Made by a program: the position numbers and the translations under genes. A stretch of DNA of 64,000 nt, from contig BSWB01000002.1 of assembly GCA_033239125.1 (NCBI GenBank), forward strand, positions 9,147,001 through 9,211,000, given 5' to 3'. The notes below the pieces were generated by a model that was not told the origin of the DNA, made no database searches, and saw only the letters and a list, made by a program, of their open reading frames with translations. This stretch comes from Fagopyrum homotropicum. Its lineage: Eukaryota; Streptophyta; Magnoliopsida; Caryophyllales; Polygonaceae. This document shows, piece by piece, positions 58,741-64,000 of this stretch; positions within the stretch are counted from its first letter, which is position 1, and each line of letters opens with the position of its first letter.

Positions 58741-59438
58741 TCTATATATATATATATATTAAAGCATATATAATTTGTATCATATGTCATGTTCATAAGA
58801 ACTTCTCATGCATTTTCTTTTAATTTTATAATTGAACTAATCAAAAAAAAAAAATTATAATATCGACAATAGATATATTGTTTCCATTTTAGTCTAACCA
58901 CAATTTTCAATATATTCTTAAGATATTCTCAAAATTATTTTTTGAATCTTTTTTCACTTTTAATTATAAAATAGTTAGATAGTTTATCATTCTAACTTTA
59001 ACATATAAATATATAGTTTTTATATTAATTAGAAAAAATTACTAACTTAAAAAATATATAAATTATTATAATATAAATATTACATCTTCTTTGTTATTTA
59101 AAAAATTTTTTTAAACTACCTAAGATAATTTTTATAATTGGACTTTTTAAATGTATTTTATTTTAACATTTATTTTTTTAATTTACTTCTATTTTTCTTC
59201 AATTTTTTTAATTTCACCTTTATCATCTTTATAAATAGTACACTAATTAACTTTAACTAAGGTATGTAATATTGTATAAATTAGTCTATTTTATTTGTTA
59301 ATCTAAAATTGGAATTAATTTTATTAATAAATTTTTAATTACTATTTAATTAATTAAAATTATTATGTAACATCAATTTTTTATATATTCATTAAAATTT
59401 AAAATTATACACGTGTCTTGGCACGGGAACCACACTAG
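58741..59438 (+). mobile_element. non-autonomous Helitron candidate, 698 bp
   Basis: 5' end TCTATATATATATATATTAAAG, 3' end CACACTAG. The short hairpin cgtgtc-ttggcacg lies about 10 bases before the CTAG end, and the host bases are A (58740) and T (59439), as Helitrons require. AT-rich interior without coding potential. Confidence 0.6.
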
Positions 59439-60420
59439 TATATAAGTATTTTACATACTAAAGCAACCCGTAAACTTACACATGACATTATTTCGTGAAT
59501 CCACATCTATAAACTTGTACGTATCGGTTTTTTTGTTAAGTCACGTCCCACTTTGAACCAATATATTTTGAACAATTGATTAACAATTCACACTCAAATT
59601 CGATATCTTAACAAACTCTAATTTTATTTTTTTTCCTTCAAACATATATAGGTTATATAACAATAAATTTATTTTTGAATTAACTACAATATTATTGACC
59701 AATTTTAATATAAAATTAGTACAATAACAATCAAACAGCTTATTCAAATTTATAGGTACTTTTTCGGATTCAACTATTTAATCATATTTTGTTTGATGGT
59801 GTGATTAGTTTATATTAAAAAAATTGAAGGGAAAAAAAACTTTCTAATACGGTTTTTTTAACAGACCGACTTTTTTTTTATAAGTTAAACCACCTATAAA
59901 GGTATTTCATTAAATTGAAACGTGTATATTATTTTCAAGAAAATTTCAAATAAAGTATTTCATCATATTGCATGGAATACCCTTATTACACTTAATTATT
60001 AAATTTAAAGTAAATCTATTTTCTAAAATAAATTTTAATCCATAAATTAGTTGATGTATCTTTTATTTATTTTACATTTTTTTTACAAAATTACTAATTA
60101 GTTGACTATTATATGGAATTTATCCTCAACTTTCTAGTTTAAATGTCCATACACCAATGAAGCTATTGATAAGGATAAAAAGTATTGACATACTTTCTAG
60201 TTTAGAATAGCGACATAAACAATCAAAAAAATATTGACATACTATTTATAATGATAAAATTAGGGGCGTCTTATTTACGCCCCTAAATATGACGGTGACT
60301 TGTGGTGATTGGGAGCAGAGGTATACGCACATCAAGTGCTCATAAATGGCGGCTGGCAATTACTTTGGGCAATTTGGTTTGAAAGTGGAGTCATTTGCCT
60401 GATGGCCAATGTTAACCAAC
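59439..60420. other. AT-rich intergenic DNA with one strong hairpin
   Basis: No gene. At 60261-60287 ttaggggcgt and acgcccctaa form a perfect 10-bp stem with a 7-base loop. The following ~130 bp are less AT-rich but open no recognisable product. Confidence 0.5.
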
Positions 60421-60472
<52 letters not shown>

Positions 60473-60520
60473 TCCTTTTCTTATTATTATTTCCTCATTA
60501 CTATTATTATTATTATTATA
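60421..60520. repeat. (ATT)n microsatellite, two blocks
   Basis: About 17 ATT units (60421-60472), a ttccttttc break, then a second shorter ATT/ACT block. Confidence 0.95.
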
Positions 60521-61110
60521 GACTTTAACATTAGTATTGTTAATTATCATGCATTTTGTGGGTGATGTATATCAATATTAACAAGTTTATGAATAAGAAT
60601 ATTATTTTTAAAAATAATAATTATTATTAATAATATAAATACTAATGTTAACAAATTAACGTACATTATATGAATGCCTAAGGTGTAGTCGAACGTATTG
60701 TTGACGAACTAAACATCTTAATTTTTGGCTCGTGCGTCTTGTCTAATCCTTCCACGGTTTTATAGTGTGACATATACCAATAAGCGAAAACGGGTGGTAA
60801 TGGATAATTTGGTTTACATTGTAGTTCTAAAATTTGAACAAATAGGTGGTCAAGAGAAAAAAGAAAATCCGATAATTAATGATTTAACTTGACAAAAATA
60901 TAATACTTACCGCAACAAAATGGTGACGAGTCATGTCTAGAGTGATGAATCCAATCGATATCGGGGTCAGGCTATCTTCGGGGAGGCGTTTGCTTGGTTA
61001 ACGGAAGGCTTATATGACCCACACTCCAATCCAAATATACAAGAGTGCATTGGTAGATCGTGACAAACAATGTCTCACATAAGGACATTTTCATCTAATA
61101 TTCGCGTCAC
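60521..61110. other. unannotated stretch
   Basis: No gene or element recognised on either strand. Confidence 0.4.
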
Positions 61111-61187
61111 ACACCTACCCCTCATCCAGATTTGCACCACTTTTCCATTTTGCTACCCCTCATCCAAATTTGCACAACTTTTCCATT
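61111..61187 (+). repeat. ~38-bp tandem duplication upstream of TATA box
   Basis: ctacccctcatcca(g/a)atttgca and cacttttccattttg occur twice in direct tandem just before a promoter-like TATA. Confidence 0.85.
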
Positions 61188-61215
61188 TTGCCCCTGTGCA
61201 AATGCTTAAAACCCC

Positions 61216-61222
61216 TATATAA
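61216..61222 (+). promoter_or_regulatory. TATA box candidate
   Basis: acccctatataaaccccc, about 95 bp before the ATG at 61312, with a pyrimidine-rich leader (cttctactccaccctcc). Confidence 0.45.
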
Positions 61223-61311
61223 ACCCCCAAAACTTCATATTCAACACACTTCTACTCCACCCTCCGTTCACTAAATTTTCAATTTTTGTGAACGCAAAAT
61301 TTGTAACAAAT

Positions 61312-61656
61312 ATGGATCGTCAAAATCAAAACAAAAATATAAATATTGATTGGGTAATAATTTCATTTTCTTCTCTCGATTAATTTTTTCATCATATTTA
61401 ATACAATTGACATGTAGCTAAAATTATTGTTTAATAGTTCATACCTTCAGGAATTTTTAAAAATGAAGAGTCGATTCCACAAATATTAGATTTTATGAAT
61501 CTATTTTCCCCACCCGCACAAGATGTCTATCATTATGGTGATTCACAACACCCATTTACTTGCGTCCGCGGAAGCTACCCGAAAACTAACATTGCGTATG
61601 GATCTGGTGAAATTTTAAAAGATTTAAGAGTACAAATTAAGATTTTATTTATATAA
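61312..61656 (+). pseudogene. two-exon gene fragment, unrecognised
   Basis: ATG at 61312 opens MDRQNQNKNINIDW, then a GT (61354)...CAG (61450) intron of 97 bp, then an open frame beginning IFKNEESIPQILDFMNLF and ending TAA at 61656. The phase does not fit: consensus splicing gives an early stop, so either an indel broke the gene or the model is wrong. The short Asn/Gln-rich N-terminus resembles plant Harbinger-associated Myb-like proteins only in style; I do not assign a function. Confidence 0.3.
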
Positions 61657-61680
61657 TTTTGTCATTCCACCCAACGTAGA

Positions 61681-61880
61681 CATGTGTCCGGTTTGAGCTA
61701 AACCACCTAATCAAACCGGCGGTTTGGTTAGTTTTTATTTTGTTTTAGTTTTTTTACCAAACCGGCGGTTAATTGCCGGTTTAGTCCGGTTTGAAATTTA
61801 TTTTATTTTTTATTTTGTTTAAAAAATGTGTCAAACCGCCGGTTTGGTTAAAAGTCAGTTTAGGTTTGGGATTCATGACT
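61681..61880. repeat. cluster of AAACCGG / CCGGTTT motifs
   Basis: In ~180 bp there are at least eight copies of CCGGTTT or its complement, including palindrome-like aaaccggcggttt and aaaccgccggttt, in both orientations between T-rich tracts. Such clustered short motifs resemble subterminal transposase-binding repeats of hAT elements; no matching termini were identified. Confidence 0.5.
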
Positions 61881-62110
61881 AACACAACGTCAACACATAA
61901 TCTATTTATCGCGATTCATAACCAAGTCGAGTTGAAGCATCGAGTAACCAGACATCCTCGTACAACCCCACTAAGGAAGCAAGCCAAAACAATCAGTTTG
62001 ACCATAACACAACCCGCATGCTTCGCCTTTTGGTGCGGAATTAGGCAGACCATTTAGTTGAACACTTGAAGTGCAGCATTAGTTAAACTCAATTTCATTT
62101 TCGGACCCAA

Positions 62111-62449
62111 GTGGTAGTTCCATGGCAAGATGAGGAAGAATATATGCTTTCATGCATCATAAATTGTTACCCATATGTCCTGAAGGAGTCTTGGATTCTC
62201 CCGGATCTACAAACGACGTCTTTCGCCTCAAGTCGTGTCCCACGACACTTACAAATTGGAGGCAAGGTGACACAAATACAAAGCCGCGGATATCCGCCTA
62301 CAATTGAAGAAGTTCAAGAATTGTTTAATATGTTCCATTCTCGCGCACCTATAACCCCGGTCACACAACCATGGAGGCAAGAACAACAAAGAGGCGGTTT
62401 TTTATTTTTATTTGTTAATGTTATTTCGTATTTCCTAGATGTGATGTAA
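62111..62449 (+). CDS. hypothetical 112-codon frame
   Basis: Starts MVVPWQDEEEYML and contains a PPTIEEVQELFNMF segment; the last 20 residues are hydrophobic and AT-driven. Not recognised. It has no convincing upstream promoter. A frame upstream (about 62050-62095) reads ADHLVEHL, loosely like a Harbinger transposase C-terminus, so the area may be transposon debris. Could be chance. Confidence 0.2.
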   Translation: MVVPWQDEEEYMLSCIINCYPYVLKESWILPDLQTTSFASSRVPRHLQIGGKVTQIQSRGYPPTIEEVQELFNMFHSRAPITPVTQPWRQEQQRGGFLFLFVNVISYFLDVM

Positions 62450-62608
62450 TTTCTAATTTTTATGGTGAATATTATTTATTTATATCCATATTCTCTACGC
62501 CTCATTTCTCGTTTTAGATTGTTTGTTCTTCTTATTTTCGGCCAAGCGAATACCAAAATTTTATTCAAAAAACTAAAAAAGTAAAAATTAAAATATAATA
62601 TTTTTCGT

Positions 62609-62640
62609 TTCTATATATATATATACACACGCGCGCACGT
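62609..62640. repeat. compound (AT)n(AC)n(GC)n microsatellite
   Basis: tatatatatatacacacgcgcgcacg, alternating purine-pyrimidine throughout. Confidence 0.85.
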
Positions 62641-63728
62641 TAAAGAACAACAAACCAACTAAATCAAGGTTAAATAATTCTCCACCAAGTACAATTAATG
62701 GACAATTAATGGTTAAGGATACATTATTATATATATATTATCATTACTTTTACCATTATTGAATGACTAGCTAATTATTACCTTTCATCTCATCTTAATC
62801 ATAAACTTTCATTCATAATTTTCACCATGATTTTGACTAATATAGGGCGCATATAACACAACCCTAAAATTATAACGTGCATGACTACTGTCACTTTTTG
62901 TATATCCAAATTTTTCTTCGTGAGGATCCCATCAAGTGAGAGCTTCCATAGGAAATTCAAATTTTGGTCTACACCCTTTTCATCATGGGCCCACTAGATT
63001 ATATCTTGTAATGCATTATTATGTAGGTTATAATTCTTTGTTTTTTCAAGTTTGTAGTTTGGTAGAATAATTCGGAATTGATAATTCCATTTGTTGTTTG
63101 TGATATAGTCATCAACCAAAATATTATCATCTATCATAGTATCATTAGTCTTTATATCATATAATAGTTGGTCAGTAATCCAACGATCTTTTTAGAATTT
63201 GATAGTTTTTTAGTCACCAACTCTTCATCTGATACCCGTATTAAATTCTTGTTTAAGTTTATTAAAACTAATTATGCACCCTTACTTAAAATAATAATAT
63301 AGTAAAATTTATTCATTATTGAATTATTTATATATTTTATTTTAATCTGAAAACTAATTATAAAAATATGTTTCAGGACGAGTAAGTTTTCAATTGTCGA
63401 AATCCTCTTGCTTTTAATTTAGAAGAAGGAATTACAACTAGAAAGATACAAATATTACATCTTATTTGGTTTTTATGGATCGTATTTTAAATTACTTAAG
63501 ACAATTTTTTTGAATTGAAAATTTTAAAATCAATCTATTTTAAACATTTACATTTTAATTTTGAAATTAAATTATTTTTTTATTTTATTTTTAAAATGTT
63601 TGTTTCACTTTACTATCTTTGTAAATAATAGATTGATATTAAATTATTTGACACTCTTATATTATCAAAGATATGAAAATTTTGGATATGTATTTGATCG
63701 TTTTATTTTGTTTATCTAAAAAATATAT
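62641..63728. other. unannotated AT-rich stretch
   Basis: No gene or element recognised. Confidence 0.4.
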
Positions 63729-64000
63729 TCTATATACTATTATTAAAGTCAAAATAATTTTTGTCACGTGTCACTTCCTCCTCTATTTGTTATCACGTGT
63801 TATTTTTACATAATTTAAATTTTTTGAAAAAATGTACATCGTTGGCATATTTCATTTTCATATAACTATCCCATAATAGATATCTACTTACCAAATATAA
63901 TTTTAAAATATCTATATTACACTTTCTATGTTAAAATTCTATAATTAACAATAAATCAATATCTTACTTTTTAATCTTACCATAATCTTCAACAAGTTTT
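63729..64000 (+). mobile_element. possible Helitron 5' end, running off the window
   Basis: TCTATATACTATTATTAAAG is a typical plant Helitron 5' terminus and resembles 58741. The preceding base is T rather than the expected A, and the 3' end is outside the window. Confidence 0.4.

Noticed and set aside
60309..60550. Leu-run (plus) and Asn-run (minus) proteins
   Set aside because: Frames made by the (ATT)n microsatellite.

Overview
This window looks like repeat-dense nuclear DNA of a flowering plant, most likely a eudicot. It is AT-rich between elements and is built almost entirely of Ty3/gypsy LTR retrotransposons of the Tekay (chromodomain) and Athila types, a Cassandra TRIM, MITEs, Helitron-like ends and microsatellites. 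No intact host gene was found. All coding material is transposon-derived or pseudogenic; the organism call is an inference from these families.

Left part, 1-12.5 kb, resuming at 51.35-54.7 kb: an array of degenerate papain-family (peptidase C1A) gene fragments on the + strand. Four copies carry the 5' half (starts at 1911, 3804, 9584, 53652). Twelve copies, plus one stub, carry the last exon with the catalytic His and Asn motifs. Each last-exon copy is followed by a ~127-bp TG...CA segment and then a sequence like the initiator-Met tRNA primer-binding site (exact at 8323-8334). The array is therefore a repeated [protease 3' exon + short LTR + PBS] unit of about 505-610 bp. The last short LTR (54606) is followed by what looks like a copia-type leader. 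Two MITEs and an LTR-like remnant (three copies) are mixed in.

Centre, 12,533-51,349: a nested set resolved by target-site duplications. Level 1 is a Tekay-like solo LTR D (12533-13439 + 50530-51349; atgat/atgac). Level 2, inside D, is a Tekay chromovirus A (13440-50529; caact/caacc), reading on the minus strand. Level 3, inside A between gag and protease, is an Athila element B1 (19137-46969; agcag/aacag). Level 4 has two insertions into the two LTRs of B1: a solo Athila LTR C (19213-21036; tgtac/tgtac) in its 3' LTR and a complete Athila B2 (32396-45343; acccg/acccg) in its 5' LTR. All five are in the same (minus) transcriptional orientation. Both Athilas carry gag, protease, RT, RNase H, integrase and a separate ATHILA ORF-1/env-like gene, all disabled by stops, frameshifts or deletions.

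Right part, 54.7-64 kb: unassigned repeat-like DNA, an (AAT)n tract, a + strand Tekay-type LTR 3' end (to 57853), a likely non-autonomous Helitron (58741-59438), an (ATT)n tract, a weak promoter/exon candidate near 61.2-61.7 kb, a cluster of AAACCGG motifs, one unrecognised 112-codon frame and a second possible Helitron 5' end at 63729.

The most unusual signals are (i) the protease-fragment/short-LTR array and (ii) a 12-bp perfect palindrome, CCACGGCCGTGG, repeated at least 16 times across LTRs, the leader of the env-like gene and the pol coding region of the Athila elements, where it also marks the ends of a frame-breaking deletion.
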